From JBGVSA01 sp047605765 (lineage in GTDB: Bacteria; Pseudomonadota; Gammaproteobacteria; Burkholderiales; Rhodocyclaceae): a DNA stretch of 64,000 nt. Shown piece after piece: positions 43,183 to 53,918 of the stretch. The notes below the pieces were generated by a model that worked only from the letters and a program-made list of their open reading frames with translations, did not search any database and had not been told where the DNA came from. The position numbers were made by a program, and so were the translations under genes. Within the stretch, counting starts at the first letter, position 1. Each line of letters starts with the position of its first letter. The stretch spans positions 1-64,000 of the forward strand of contig JASGFB010000002.1 of the NCBI GenBank assembly GCA_047605765.1. Reading direction: 5' to 3'.

Positions 43183-44058
43183 TCAGGCGCCCTGGCGTCG
43201 CCGTGCCAGCCAGGCCATGGCGCCGATGGCCACGCCCATGACGATGAAGGACACCAGAGTCGTCATGGTGCCCAGCGCGTAGATCACTGGCGTGGTAGCC
43301 GTGGTGGTCAGCCCTTGGAGTTCCAGCGGCAGGGTGTTGAGATCGCCGATGGCCTGCGAGGACCGTGCGATTTCGTCCCACGACAAGGTGAAGCCGAACA
43401 TGCCGACGCCGACCACCGATGGGCCGATCAGGGGCAGCACGACGTGGCGGAAGGTCTGCCAGGGCGTCGCGCCCAGGTCACGTGCGGCTTCTTCATAGGC
43501 CGGATTGAAGCGATTGAAGACGGCGAACATCACCAGCAGGCCGAAGGGCAGGGTCCAGGTCAGTTGCGCACCCAGGGCCGAGGTGTACAAGCCCATGGTG
43601 GTATTGAAGGTGGCGGCCAGTTCGTCCCAGCCGAAGGCTGCCAACAGGGCCTTGAGGGCGGTGTCGAGCAGGCGGAACTCCAGTCCGACGCCAAGCGAGA
43701 CGACGATCGAAGGCATGATCAGGCTGGCCACCGTGACGAAGAACAGCACCGTGGCGCCACGCATGCCTTTGCGAAAGGCCAGGCTGGCGGATACTGCCAG
43801 CAGTACCGTGAGCGCCGTCACCGCGATGCCGAGCTTGAGCGAACGCCAGAACGCGGCGCCGATGTCGACAACGCCGACGCCTTCGAACAGCTTATAGAAC
43901 CAATGCAGCGACCAGCCGCGCATGGGGAACACCAGGCCACCCTCCGGCCCCTGCAGGCTGAGCACGAAAATACAGATCACCGGCCCATAGAGAAACAGCA
44001 CGAAGAGGGTGAAGAACAGGGCCAGGGCATAGAAGCTGAAGCTACGGTGTTCTTTCAT
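43183..44058 (-). CDS. ABC transporter permease (PotC-like)
   Basis: A 291-residue permease with six predicted helices and an EAA loop EEAARDLGATPWQTFRHVVLP near residue 185. Belongs to the polyamine/opine/iron transporter permease group. Only 1 bp separates it from the partner permease. Confidence 0.9.
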   Translation of the reverse strand: MKEHRSFSFYALALFFTLFVLFLYGPVICIFVLSLQGPEGGLVFPMRGWSLHWFYKLFEGVGVVDIGAAFWRSLKLGIAVTALTVLLAVSASLAFRKGMRGATVLFFVTVASLIMPSIVVSLGVGLEFRLLDTALKALLAAFGWDELAATFNTTMGLYTSALGAQLTWTLPFGLLVMFAVFNRFNPAYEEAARDLGATPWQTFRHVVLPLIGPSVVGVGMFGFTLSWDEIARSSQAIGDLNTLPLELQGLTTTATTPVIYALGTMTTLVSFIVMGVAIGAMAWLARRRQGA

Positions 44059-44059
44059 G

Positions 44060-44977
44060 TCACAGCTCCTTGCGCAGATCGACCAGGCGCGTCAGGGCCC
44101 AGATGATCATCAGCACCACCGCCAGCAGGATCACGGCGTTGGCGGCGGCCATGGGGAATTGCAGATACGAGGTCTGCACCTGGATGATCTTGCCCACCGA
44201 AGCGATCTGCTGGCCGCCCATCACCCCGATGGTGACGAAGTCGCCCATCACGATGGTGATGACGAAGATCGAGCCGATGATGATGCCGGTGCGCGACAAG
44301 GGCACCACCACGTTCCACAGCGCCTGCCACGCGTTGGCGCCGCTGTCGCGGGCGGCCTCCAGCAGTGCGCGGTCGATGCGCATCATCGAGTTGAAGATCG
44401 GCACGATCATGAAGAAGGTGAACAGGTGCACGAAGGCCAGCACCACCGAGAACGGCGAGTACAGCAGCCATTCCACTGGCTGCTGTACGAGCCCGGTGGA
44501 TTGCAGGAACTGATTGACCACGCCGTTGCGCCCGAGCAGCGGCACCCACGAAATCATGCGGATGACGTTGGACGTCCAGAACGGGATCGTGCATAGCACG
44601 AACAGCAGCGTCTGCATGGTGGTCGTGCGCACGTGAAAGGCCAGGAAGTAGGCCACCGTGAAGCCGATCACCAGCGTGAACAACCAGGTCAGCGCGCAGT
44701 AGGTGAGGGTGGACAGGTAGGTCTTGAAGGTCACGCACATCTCGGCGGTGTTGCTGCAGCCATCGAATATGCTGACGTAATTCTTGCCGGTGAAGGCCGG
44801 GATGAGTTCGTATTCGGTGGCATCCCAGAAGCTCACCGCGATGACCAGCAGCAAGGGCACGATGAAGAACACCGCGAACACGGCGGCGAACGGGCCAGCC
44901 TGTAACCACGCCGGTGCGGCACGCGCACGCAGCGGCGTGCGGATCGGGGCGGACACGGCAACGGGTTCGTTCATCAT
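44060..44977 (-). CDS. ABC transporter permease (PotB-like)
   Basis: A 305-residue permease with about six hydrophobic helices and an EAA loop EAARDSGANAWQALWNVVVP near residue 215. Extra-cytoplasmic loops are long, as in PotB/HisM-type proteins. Two adjacent ATGs open the gene. Confidence 0.9.
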   Translation of the reverse strand: MMNEPVAVSAPIRTPLRARAAPAWLQAGPFAAVFAVFFIVPLLLVIAVSFWDATEYELIPAFTGKNYVSIFDGCSNTAEMCVTFKTYLSTLTYCALTWLFTLVIGFTVAYFLAFHVRTTTMQTLLFVLCTIPFWTSNVIRMISWVPLLGRNGVVNQFLQSTGLVQQPVEWLLYSPFSVVLAFVHLFTFFMIVPIFNSMMRIDRALLEAARDSGANAWQALWNVVVPLSRTGIIIGSIFVITIVMGDFVTIGVMGGQQIASVGKIIQVQTSYLQFPMAAANAVILLAVVLMIIWALTRLVDLRKEL

Positions 44978-45048
44978 GGTGCAGGGCCTTTTGTTGCGGA
45001 GGGGCGGCGCCGGTGGGCGCCACCCCGGTTACATCGACATCACACCGC

Positions 45049-46329
45049 TCAGGCGGCGACGAACTCGTTCCACTTCTGGACCATGTAGGCGTTCTCGTCC
45101 ATCACCGCGTTCCAGCAGGCGATGGCGCCCATGCGCTGTTCGTACGAGCCACCGTCACGCACGGTGCCGGCCTTTTCGATCACGGTGCCGTCGGGGGCCT
45201 TGATGTCCTTGGCGGCGGCCTTGCCTTCCATCCAGTACGCCCACTCATAGGCTTCCATGTGCGACTTGGCGGTCTCCAGCACGGCCGAGTAATAGCCCTG
45301 GCGATTGAGGTAGGCGCCGGCCCAGCCATCGAGGAACCAGTTGATGAACTCGTAGGCCGCATCGAGCTTCCTGCCTTGCAGCGTGGCGGGCAGACCGAAA
45401 CCCGACGCCCACGCGCGATAGCCTTCCTTGAGCGGCTGGAAGACGCAGGCCACACCCTGCGAGCGCACCTTGGTGACGGCGGGCGACCACATCGACTGGA
45501 TTACCACTTCGCCCGAGGACATGAGGTTCACGCTCTCGTTGAAGTCTTTCCACAGGGCGCGAAACTGACCATTCTTTTTCGCTTCGATGAGCGTCTTGAT
45601 GGTCAGATCGATTTCCTTCTTGGTCATGTTCCCCTTGTCCGGGTACTTGTAGAGACCCATGGCCTCGACCACCATGGCCGCGTCCATGATGCCGATGGAC
45701 GGAATGTTGAGGATTGCCGCCTTGCCCTTGAATTGCGGGTTGAGCAGCTCGGCCCACGAATTGATGGGACGCTTGATGAGGTCGGGGCGGATGCCCAGCG
45801 TGTCGGCGTTGTAGGTGGTCGGGATCAGCGTCACGAATTGCGACGGCGACTTGGCGAACACCTTCGATTTTTCGCCTTCCAGGAACATGACCTTCTTGGG
45901 GGCGGTGCCCTGATCGCCCACCTTCTTGCCGGCCACTTCGCCGCGCGTGAAGAGGGTCGTGATCTTGTCGAAGTTCTTCACGCGGCGCGCGTCGATCCCC
46001 TTGATGTTGCCGGTGGGGACGATCTTCTTGAGCGAAAAGTACTCGGTGTCGAGCAGGTCGAACGAATTCGGCGCGGTGACGGCGCGCTTGCTGACATCAT
46101 CGGTGGTGACCGGGATGTACTGGATCTCAATGCCGGTGTCGGCCTTGAATTTCTCGGCGATGGCCTTGTCCTGGTTCACCGCCGTGCCCAGGTAGCGGAG
46201 GACGATCTTTTCCTGCGCCTTGACGTAGGGGAAGCCCGTGATGGCGGCGGTGGCGACCGCCCCCTTGAGCAGCGTGCGGCGTGCCCCGTTGACCGGTTCG
46301 CTCTGGTCTTCCTTCTTCACTTCAGTCAT
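45049..46329 (-). CDS. ABC transporter substrate-binding protein (PotD-like), Tat-exported
   Basis: A 426-residue family-1 binding protein. The N-terminus carries a twin-arginine signal (ARRTLLKGAVATAAITG) with cleavage near VKA|QE. The mature start KIVLRYLGTAVNQDKAIAEKF fits the polyamine/opine-type PotD group; the ligand cannot be named. ATG 46329 is preferred because GGAG lies six bases upstream, while the ATG at 46335 touches it. First solute-binding gene after the ATPase in the operon. Confidence 0.88.
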   Translation of the reverse strand: MTEVKKEDQSEPVNGARRTLLKGAVATAAITGFPYVKAQEKIVLRYLGTAVNQDKAIAEKFKADTGIEIQYIPVTTDDVSKRAVTAPNSFDLLDTEYFSLKKIVPTGNIKGIDARRVKNFDKITTLFTRGEVAGKKVGDQGTAPKKVMFLEGEKSKVFAKSPSQFVTLIPTTYNADTLGIRPDLIKRPINSWAELLNPQFKGKAAILNIPSIGIMDAAMVVEAMGLYKYPDKGNMTKKEIDLTIKTLIEAKKNGQFRALWKDFNESVNLMSSGEVVIQSMWSPAVTKVRSQGVACVFQPLKEGYRAWASGFGLPATLQGRKLDAAYEFINWFLDGWAGAYLNRQGYYSAVLETAKSHMEAYEWAYWMEGKAAAKDIKAPDGTVIEKAGTVRDGGSYEQRMGAIACWNAVMDENAYMVQKWNEFVAA

Positions 46330-46401
46330 CTTCATCTCCGGATGGATGGTCGTTGAGATGCCGGCCCCGCGCCGGCGCAGGTGATCGGGGGCGTGCCGGG
46401 A

Positions 46402-47430
<1,029 letters not shown>

Positions 47431-47648
47431 CGGTGTGTCCGGGGCTGTCAGAGCAACGGCTATGCCATGCGCGTGATGGCTTGAGTCATTCTTTTGGAAT
47501 CAATGTCTTGCGGATGCAGGGTGCGCGATTTTGTATGCATTCCGCCGGCCGATTGCACGCAATCGGTGCGGCGCCAAGGGCGCGCGTACGGCTTTGGGGA
47601 TCGTGCGGACAGTGGCCGGCGGGCGGAGGGTGCCCGGCCGGCGAGGGA

Positions 47649-48089
47649 TCAGCGGTGGGGCCGCTCGATGGTGTTCTTGAGGCGTTCGAGGACGCGCGTG
47701 ACGAGTTCGAGATCGTCCTCGGAGACATCCGCCAGCAATTCCTGGCGGTATTGCGCGGCGATCGTCTTGAGCTCGCCGTATAGTGCCTGGCCGGCATCGG
47801 TGAGGGCCACGTGCTTGACGCGGCGGTCGGTCGGCGAAGGAATGCGCTTGACGAAGCCGGCGCCTTCCAGGCGATCCAGCGTGCTGACCATGGTGGCGCC
47901 TTCAACGCCCAGCAGGTTCGACACCTCGATCTGCGACATGGGTTCGGGGGCGCGGGCGATGGCGCTGATGGCCTGCCAGCCGGCGCGGCCCAGGCCGAAA
48001 TCCTTCAGCCGGCGATCCAGCTCCAACCGCCACAGGTGGGCGAGGCCATGCAGCGTGGTGGAGAATCTCTCGTCGAGTGGCAGTGTCAT
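47649..48089 (-). CDS. MarR-family transcription regulator
   Basis: A 146-residue winged-helix protein. The DNA-binding region MSQIEVSNLLGVEGATMVSTLDRLE and wing RIPSPTDRRVKHVALT are typical of the MarR/SlyA group. The start MTLPLDERFSTTLHGL at 48089 gives normal family length. Possible target is the nearby DUF3016 gene or itself; no operator palindrome is obvious. Confidence 0.88.
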   Translation of the reverse strand: MTLPLDERFSTTLHGLAHLWRLELDRRLKDFGLGRAGWQAISAIARAPEPMSQIEVSNLLGVEGATMVSTLDRLEGAGFVKRIPSPTDRRVKHVALTDAGQALYGELKTIAAQYRQELLADVSEDDLELVTRVLERLKNTIERPHR

Positions 48090-48218
48090 GAAAATGCCGT
48101 GTAGTTGTCGTTGTTGCGCGGCAGTGTACCGCGTCTGGGGCTGTTGGCGCATGTTGGGGCCGACCGCCTGCCTATAATGAACGGAATGCGTGAAATATCA
48201 AACACATGAGGCGGCCGC

Positions 48219-48701
48219 ATGAAGCGAAGCGTGTTGGGATTGATTGCCGCCGCAGGAGCGACGGTGGCCGTTGCAGCGGGGCAGGTCGAGGTTCGGTTCA
48301 ATGATCCGCAGAACTACGTCGACGGCGATCCGCGTGGCGGAGCACCGACCCGCTCGGTGCTCAACGCCTTCGAACGTTATCTGGTCAGCGCCGGTAGCGC
48401 CCGCCTGAGCGGCGCACAGACCCTTTCCATCGTGGTCCTCGACATCGATCTGGCTGGCGAAATCAACCCGCTGCGCCCGCAGGGCGTGCGCGTGATGGGG
48501 GCGGTGACGCCGCCACGCATCAAGCTCAAATACCAGATCAGCGAAAACGGCAGAGTCTTCGCCGAAGGCGAGGAACTCGTCACGAACCCGGATTACCTGA
48601 CGGATGCGGCATCGCGCACCGACGGCGATCCGCTGTTCTACGAAAAGCGCATGCTCGACGCCTGGTTCGACCGTCGCATCGGTACGTCGGCGAAGGAATA
48701 G
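48219..48701 (+). CDS. Exported DUF3016 protein
   Basis: A 160-residue protein with a Sec signal peptide (1-20, AVAAG). The mature part has the DUF3016 features VEVRFNDPQNYVD and a C-terminal YEKRMLDAWFDRR. Family members are periplasmic or lipoprotein-like and uncharacterised. Divergent from the MarR gene with 129 bp between. Confidence 0.78.
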   Translation: MKRSVLGLIAAAGATVAVAAGQVEVRFNDPQNYVDGDPRGGAPTRSVLNAFERYLVSAGSARLSGAQTLSIVVLDIDLAGEINPLRPQGVRVMGAVTPPRIKLKYQISENGRVFAEGEELVTNPDYLTDAASRTDGDPLFYEKRMLDAWFDRRIGTSAKE

Positions 48702-48796
48702 CGGGGATGGCGGGGGTGGCAGGAATAGCGCGGCCAGGATGCCTTGCTCAAGGGGTGGCTCAGTCTACGAACTAGCTCAGCCCCTCGTCCCAACAA

Positions 48797-48829
48797 AAAA
48801 GCCGTACCTGCCTGGCAGGTACGGCTTTT
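48797..48829. terminator. Bidirectional terminator
   Basis: A long stem AAAAGCCGTACCTG / CAGGTACGGCTTTT between DUF3016 and pflA, with A- and T-rich flanks. Confidence 0.9.
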
Positions 48830-48852
48830 CATTTTGGGCGAGGGGTGCTCGG

Positions 48853-49695
48853 TTATTCCGGGCAGTACAGGCCGTGCTTGCGGAAGATCGCACGGGCTTT
48901 GAGCGTCTGTTCCGGCGTCGGCGTCGGGCAGTCGGTGAGCTGGTACTTCATGCCCATCTGTTCCCACTTGAATTTGCCCAGTTGGTGGAAGGGCAGGACT
49001 TCGGCGCGTTCCACATTGCCCAGCGATGCTGCAAAGCGGGCTACGCCTTCGATGTTGTCTTCGGCGTCGGTCAGCCCCGGCACCAGGACGAAGCGCACCC
49101 ATATCGGGCGTTTGCGTTCAGCCAGACGGCGCGCAAAGGCCAATACCGGTTCGACCGGCTTGGCGGTGGCGCGGATGTGCGTTTCCGGATCCCAGCTTTT
49201 GATGTCGATGAGGAACAGATCGATGCCGTCGATCTCGGCGTCCGACAGCTTGTTGCCCAGGAAGCCGTTGGTATCCAGGGCAGTGTGGATACCCATGGCC
49301 TTGGCACCGCGCAGGATATTCATCACGAACCGGTCCTGCACCAGCGGCTCGCCGCCGGAAACGGTCACGCCGCCGCCGGAGAACTTCAGGTAATCCTTGT
49401 ACTTGGACAGTTCCTCGAGGATGTCGTCGGCCGCCACCAGGCGACCGTTCTTGAGCTTCCAGGTGTCCGGGTTGTGGCAATACTGGCAACGGAATTCGCA
49501 GCCGGTGGTCCAGAACACCACGCGGATGCCCGGGCCGTCGACCGCCGATCCGGTTTCTTCGGAGTGCAGGAAGCCCCAACGGCCTTCCTGCGCGAATTCA
49601 TTGACCTGATCGTCGTTCAGATCGTCGTTCGATTCGGTGCGGAGCTCGAATCGGCTGCCTTGCAGACGGCGCTTTTCAGTATGGGGTGTCGTCAT
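48853..49695 (-). CDS. pflA: Pyruvate formate-lyase-activating enzyme
   Basis: A 280-residue radical-SAM enzyme that generates the glycyl radical on PflB. The cluster motif is CEFRCQYCHNP; the SGGGVTVSGGEP and LDTNGF motifs follow. The N-terminal 40 residues are a polar extension relative to E. coli PflA. It lies after pflB but a terminator separates them, so it probably has its own promoter. Confidence 0.93.
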   Translation of the reverse strand: MTTPHTEKRRLQGSRFELRTESNDDLNDDQVNEFAQEGRWGFLHSEETGSAVDGPGIRVVFWTTGCEFRCQYCHNPDTWKLKNGRLVAADDILEELSKYKDYLKFSGGGVTVSGGEPLVQDRFVMNILRGAKAMGIHTALDTNGFLGNKLSDAEIDGIDLFLIDIKSWDPETHIRATAKPVEPVLAFARRLAERKRPIWVRFVLVPGLTDAEDNIEGVARFAASLGNVERAEVLPFHQLGKFKWEQMGMKYQLTDCPTPTPEQTLKARAIFRKHGLYCPE

Positions 49696-49823
49696 GTCGG
49701 TCTCGTTTTGTACCTATCCGCCCAATCTTACCCGCGGGTGTGCGCGGGCGGTGCATGCGGCAATGCCGCAAGCCGCGTGTTGGCCGGTGGCGCACGCATC
49801 AGGGACCAAGGCGGCGCCATAAA

Positions 49824-49863
49824 GAAAAATCCCGGCTCGGGCAACGTCGCGCCCGGGCCGGGA
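49824..49863 (-). terminator. Terminator of pflB
   Basis: Minus-strand stem ATCCCGGCCCGGG with its partner CCCGAGCCGGGAT (small mismatch) is followed by TTTTTCTTT, about 36 bp past the pflB stop. Confidence 0.8.
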
Positions 49864-49899
49864 TATGCCTAGCTAGTAGCTATGCAGCGATGGCGCTGA

Positions 49900-52164
49900 T
49901 CAGAGCTCGCCGTGGAACGTACGGCTGATCACATCCATTTGCTGCTCGCGGGTCAGCTTGATGAAGTTGACCGCGTAGCCCGACACGCGAATCGTCAGTT
50001 GCGGATACTTTTCCGGATTGTTCATGGCATCCACCAGCGTGTCGCGGTTGAGCACGTTCACATTGACGTGGAAGCCGGTGGTACCGAAGAAGCCATCCAG
50101 CGAACGGGCGAGGTTCGTGGTCTGGTCATCGACGCTGGCGCCCATACCCGTCGGCACGATGCTGGAGGTCAGCGAGATGCCGTCCTGGCAGTGTTCGTAC
50201 GGGAGCTTGGCAACCGACATCGCCGACGCCACGAAGCCCAGCTTGTCGCGGCCGTGCATCGGGTTGGCACCCGGTGCGAACGGTTCGCCAGCGCGGCGGC
50301 CGTCCGGCGTGTTGCCGGTGGCCTTGCCATAGACCACGTTCGACGTGATGGTCAGCACCGATTGGGTGTGCATCGCGTCGCGGTAGGTCCGGTGCTTGCG
50401 CAGCTTGTTCATGAACGTTTCGGTCAGCCACACCGCGTATTGGTCGACGCGGTCGTCGTTGTTGCCGAACTTCGGGAAATCGCCTTCGATCGCGTAGTCG
50501 GTGATCAGGCCGGATTCGTCGCGAACGACCTTGACCTTGCCGAACTTGATGGCGGACAGCGAATCAGCCACCACCGACAGGCCGGCGATACCGAAGGCCA
50601 TCGTGCGCAGCGGGTTGTAATCGTGCAGCGCCATTTCGATACGCTCGTAAGCGTACTTGTCGTGCATGTAATGGATGACGTTCATCGCATTCACGTACGT
50701 GCGGGCCAGCCATTCCATGGCGTGGTCGAACTTGGCCATCACGTCGTCGAATTCAAGGTAGTCGCCCTTGACGCCGTCGAACGGATCCATGACCTGATCG
50801 CCGGACACTTCGTCACGGCCGCCGTTGATTGCGTACAGCATGCACTTGGCGAGGTTCACACGAGCGCCGAACAGTTGCATTTGCTTGCCCACGCGCATGG
50901 CGGACACGCAGCAGGCGATGGCGGTGTCGTCACCCCAGGCCGGACGCATCAGTTCGTCGGATTCGTACTGGACGGCGCTGGTGTCGATCGAAACCTTGGC
51001 GCAGAACTTCTTGAAGCCTTCCGGCAGCTTCGGCGACCAGAACACGGTCATGTTGGGTTCCGGTGCCGGCCCCAGGTTGTACAGGGTCTGCAGGTAACGG
51101 AAGCTGTTCTTGGTGACCAGCGGACGGCCGTCGGCGGCCACGCCACCGATGGATTCGGTCACCCAGGTCGGGTCGCCCGAGAACAGTGCGTCGTATTCCG
51201 GCGTGCGCAGGAAGCGGACGATACGCAGCTTGATGATGAAGTCGTCGATGATTTCCTGGGCTTGGGCTTCGTTCAGCGTGCCTTCCTTCAGGTCACGTTC
51301 GAAGTACACATCCAGGAAGGTCGAGGTACGGCCCAGCGACATGGCTGCGCCGTTTTGTTCCTTGACGGCGGCCAGGTAGCCGAAGTACAGCCATTGCACG
51401 GCTTCCTTGGCGGTAGCGGCCGGACGGGAAATGTCGAAGCCGTACTTGGCGGCCATTTCCTTCAGCTCGGTCAGCGCCTTGGCTTGTTCGGACAGTTCTT
51501 CGCGGTCGCGGATGATTTCGTCGGTCGAGTGAGCGTGATCGATCGAAGCCTTTTCAGCCTTCTTGAACTTGATCAGCGCATCCACGCCGTACAGCGCCAC
51601 GCGGCGATAGTCGCCGATGATGCGGCCACGGCCATAGGCATCGGGCAGGCCGGTAACGATGTGCGAGCTGCGAGCCTTGCGGACGTCCAGCGGGTAAGCA
51701 TCGAAGACGCCGTCGTTGTGGGTCTTGCGGTACTTGGTGAAGATTTCGCGGTTCTTGGGATCAACCGGGAAGTTGAACGCCTTCAGGCTGGTTTCCACCA
51801 TGCGCCAGCCGCCGTTCGGGAAAATGGCGCGCTTCAGCGGGGCATCGGTCTGCAGGCCGACGATCACTTCGTTGGCTTTGTCGATGTAGCCAGCGTCGTG
51901 AGCGGTGATGGACGAGGGAATTTGCGAGACGTCGAGCACGCCGCGCTCACGTTCTTGAACGAACAGTTCGGACAGCTTGTTCCAGATGGCCGTAGTGCGA
52001 GGCGTAGCGGGGGCCAGGAAACTGGCGTCGCCTTCGTACGGCGTAATGTTCGCTTGGATGAAATCACGGACGTCGATGGACGTTTTCCATTCGGCGCCTT
52101 TGAACCCACGCCACGGTTCTGCTGTTGTGCCAGTGGCTTGAGCGATTTGGTCGCGTTCCGACAT
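49900..52164 (-). CDS. pflB: Formate C-acetyltransferase (pyruvate formate-lyase)
   Basis: A 754-residue glycyl-radical enzyme cleaving pyruvate with CoA to acetyl-CoA and formate under anoxia. The catalytic pair C418-C419 is in TAIACCVSAM and the radical Gly729 in RVSGYAV close to the C-terminus. The N-terminus (WRGFKGAEWKTSIDVRDFIQ) is full length. GGAGG precedes the ATG. Presence in a betaproteobacterium is less common and implies mixed-acid type metabolism at low oxygen. No focA formate channel is adjacent. Confidence 0.95.
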   Translation of the reverse strand: MSERDQIAQATGTTAEPWRGFKGAEWKTSIDVRDFIQANITPYEGDASFLAPATPRTTAIWNKLSELFVQERERGVLDVSQIPSSITAHDAGYIDKANEVIVGLQTDAPLKRAIFPNGGWRMVETSLKAFNFPVDPKNREIFTKYRKTHNDGVFDAYPLDVRKARSSHIVTGLPDAYGRGRIIGDYRRVALYGVDALIKFKKAEKASIDHAHSTDEIIRDREELSEQAKALTELKEMAAKYGFDISRPAATAKEAVQWLYFGYLAAVKEQNGAAMSLGRTSTFLDVYFERDLKEGTLNEAQAQEIIDDFIIKLRIVRFLRTPEYDALFSGDPTWVTESIGGVAADGRPLVTKNSFRYLQTLYNLGPAPEPNMTVFWSPKLPEGFKKFCAKVSIDTSAVQYESDELMRPAWGDDTAIACCVSAMRVGKQMQLFGARVNLAKCMLYAINGGRDEVSGDQVMDPFDGVKGDYLEFDDVMAKFDHAMEWLARTYVNAMNVIHYMHDKYAYERIEMALHDYNPLRTMAFGIAGLSVVADSLSAIKFGKVKVVRDESGLITDYAIEGDFPKFGNNDDRVDQYAVWLTETFMNKLRKHRTYRDAMHTQSVLTITSNVVYGKATGNTPDGRRAGEPFAPGANPMHGRDKLGFVASAMSVAKLPYEHCQDGISLTSSIVPTGMGASVDDQTTNLARSLDGFFGTTGFHVNVNVLNRDTLVDAMNNPEKYPQLTIRVSGYAVNFIKLTREQQMDVISRTFHGEL

Positions 52165-52282
52165 GATTGCCTCCTACGGCTATTTGAAGTCCGAATGCCC
52201 CGGTAGGGCAGTGCGCGTTAGGCCCTTGTGGGGCCAGGCTCGCGCTGTTGAAAGAAGTATGCGCTTGAAGACCCTCTAATGT

Positions 52283-52296
52283 TTGACTTAGCGCAA
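52283..52296. promoter_or_regulatory. Weak FNR/ANR-like site upstream of pflB
   Basis: On the minus strand TTGCG-CTAA-GTCAA matches TTGAT-N4-ATCAA at 7 of 10 positions, about 120 bp before the pflB ATG. Plausible for an anaerobic gene but not strong. Confidence 0.35.
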
Positions 52297-52398
52297 ATTG
52301 AAGCCTGCCATCCCAATAAAATCAAGGCATTACATGCACTTATTCAGAAATAGAAAAAGCTTCTGGTGCGCTGCAATAATGCAAAATGAATATGAAAA

Positions 52399-52430
52399 CG
52401 GCACCTATCGATTACTCAGTATAGGTGCCG
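52399..52430 (-). terminator. Hairpin in pflB-rhlE spacer
   Basis: A 10-bp perfect stem CGGCACCTAT / ATAGGTGCCG with a 12-nt loop; on the minus strand it is followed by TTTTCATATTCATTT, so it could end rhlE read-through before the pflB promoter. Confidence 0.6.
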
Positions 52431-52484
52431 AATTCTTTCGCGGTGTCAGGCTTTTCTCATATTAAGAAGCCCTTACAAGAGAGG

Positions 52485-52504
52485 GGGATCAGACCCCTGA
52501 TCCC
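52485..52504 (-). terminator. Hairpin just after rhlE
   Basis: An 8-bp stem GGGATCAG / CTGATCCC with a 4-nt loop 31 bp past the rhlE stop. Following bases are pyrimidine-rich but not a T-run. Confidence 0.5.
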
Positions 52505-52535
52505 GTGTCACACCGATTCACAATTGACGTGTTTG

Positions 52536-53849
52536 TCAGCTTTGTCCCTTTTGTTGCGATGCAGAACCAGATTGCCCGCCGCGATGACGTCTGGGACGCC
52601 GGCGCTGTGCTGCGGCGGCGTCGCCGGAGCCGCGATTCTGGTTGCGCGGTGGTGCGTTGCGGTGCGTGTTGCTGCGCTCAACCGCTGGCGCGTCATTCAC
52701 CGGTGAGGGGACGAAATCACTCACCGCCACGCGCTCGATCGGCCGCTTGATGAGTCGTTCGATGGCCCCCAGCAGCTTCAGTTCCTCGGCGTCCACCAGC
52801 GATACGGCGGCGCCGGCGCTGCCTGCGCGGCCCGTACGACCGATGCGGTGCACATAGTCTTCGGCGACATTGGGCAGTTCGAAGTTCACCACCTGCGGCA
52901 GTTGATCGATATCGAGACCGCGCGCCGCGATGTCGGTCGCCACCAGCACCGGCAGGCTACCGTCCTTGAATTCGGACAGCGCGCGCGTGCGGGCATTCTG
53001 GCTCTTGTTGCCATGGATGGCCGCCGAGGGAATGCCTTGCTTGTCGAGGTATTCGGCCAGTCGGTTGGCGCCATGCTTGGTGCGCGTGAATACCAGCACC
53101 TGGCGCCAGTCGTGCTTCTTGACCAAGTGGGCGAGCAATTCGCGCTTCTGCTTTTGGCCGATCAGGTGCACCGATTGCTGCACGAGTTCCGAGGCCGTGT
53201 TGCGGCGGGCCACGTCGACGCGGCCCGGCTCATTCAACAGGCCGTCGGCGAGGGTGCGGATTTCGTCCGAGAAGGTGGCCGAGAACAACAGGTTCTGGCG
53301 CTTGGCGGGCAACAGCGCCAGGATCTTGCGGATGTCGCGGATGAAGCCCATGTCGAGCATGCGGTCGGCTTCGTCGAGAACGAGGATTTCCACGCCCGAC
53401 AGGTCCAGCGTCTTCTGCCCGACGTGATCCAGCAGGCGGCCCGGCGTGGCGACCAGAATGTCTACGGGTTTGCGCAGGGCACTGATCTGCGGCGTGATAT
53501 TGACGCCACCGAACATCACCATCGAGGTGATAGGCACGTACTTGCCATAGATGCGGACGGACTCTTCGACCTGAGCGGCCAGCTCGCGCGTCGGCGTCAG
53601 GATCAGGCAGCGCGGGCGGCCGGGTTTGTTGGTGCGTGCCTGGCCGTTGAGGCGCTGCAGCACGGGGAGGGTGAAGCCGGCCGTCTTGCCGGTGCCGGTC
53701 TGGGCGGTGGCCAGCAGATCGCCGCCGTTCAGTACGAGGGGGATGGCCTGCGATTGGATCGGAGTGGGGCGCTCATAGCCGGCGTCGGCGATAGCGCGCA
53801 GAAAGGGTTCTGCCAGTTGCAAACTGGCAAACGAAACCTCGGATGTCAT
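52536..53849 (-). CDS. rhlE: DEAD-box RNA helicase RhlE
   Basis: A 437-residue helicase. Motifs: Q region PTPIQSQAIP, I AQTGTGKT, Ia PTRELAAQ, II VLDEADRML, III SATF, V DIAARGLDID, VI HRIGRTGRAG. The C-terminal ~70 residues are a basic, Arg/Asn/Gly-rich tail typical of RhlE. It works in rRNA maturation and RNA turnover, usually at low temperature. The start MTSEVSFASLQLAEPFLRAI (53849) is clear; the open frame beyond it overlaps uxaC and is not coding. Confidence 0.94.
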   Translation of the reverse strand: MTSEVSFASLQLAEPFLRAIADAGYERPTPIQSQAIPLVLNGGDLLATAQTGTGKTAGFTLPVLQRLNGQARTNKPGRPRCLILTPTRELAAQVEESVRIYGKYVPITSMVMFGGVNITPQISALRKPVDILVATPGRLLDHVGQKTLDLSGVEILVLDEADRMLDMGFIRDIRKILALLPAKRQNLLFSATFSDEIRTLADGLLNEPGRVDVARRNTASELVQQSVHLIGQKQKRELLAHLVKKHDWRQVLVFTRTKHGANRLAEYLDKQGIPSAAIHGNKSQNARTRALSEFKDGSLPVLVATDIAARGLDIDQLPQVVNFELPNVAEDYVHRIGRTGRAGSAGAAVSLVDAEELKLLGAIERLIKRPIERVAVSDFVPSPVNDAPAVERSNTHRNAPPRNQNRGSGDAAAAQRRRPRRHRGGQSGSASQQKGQS

Positions 53850-53918
53850 GCAGTTGGAACTCCAGCGGCGGCCTGCCGCTCGGAGCGACACCAATCGAGG
53901 CGAACAGGCCTGTATTCG

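Noticed and set aside
43181..43381. Longer N-terminus for the GntR regulator at 42491-43180
   Set aside because: It lies inside the upstream permease gene and is His/Gly-rich shadow sequence.
49912..52206. Very long open frame (over 750 codons) on the plus strand opposite pflB
   Set aside because: It mirrors the pflB codons, is rich in His/Gln/Val/Gly as antisense GC-rich frames are, and has no recognisable motif; pflB is certain.
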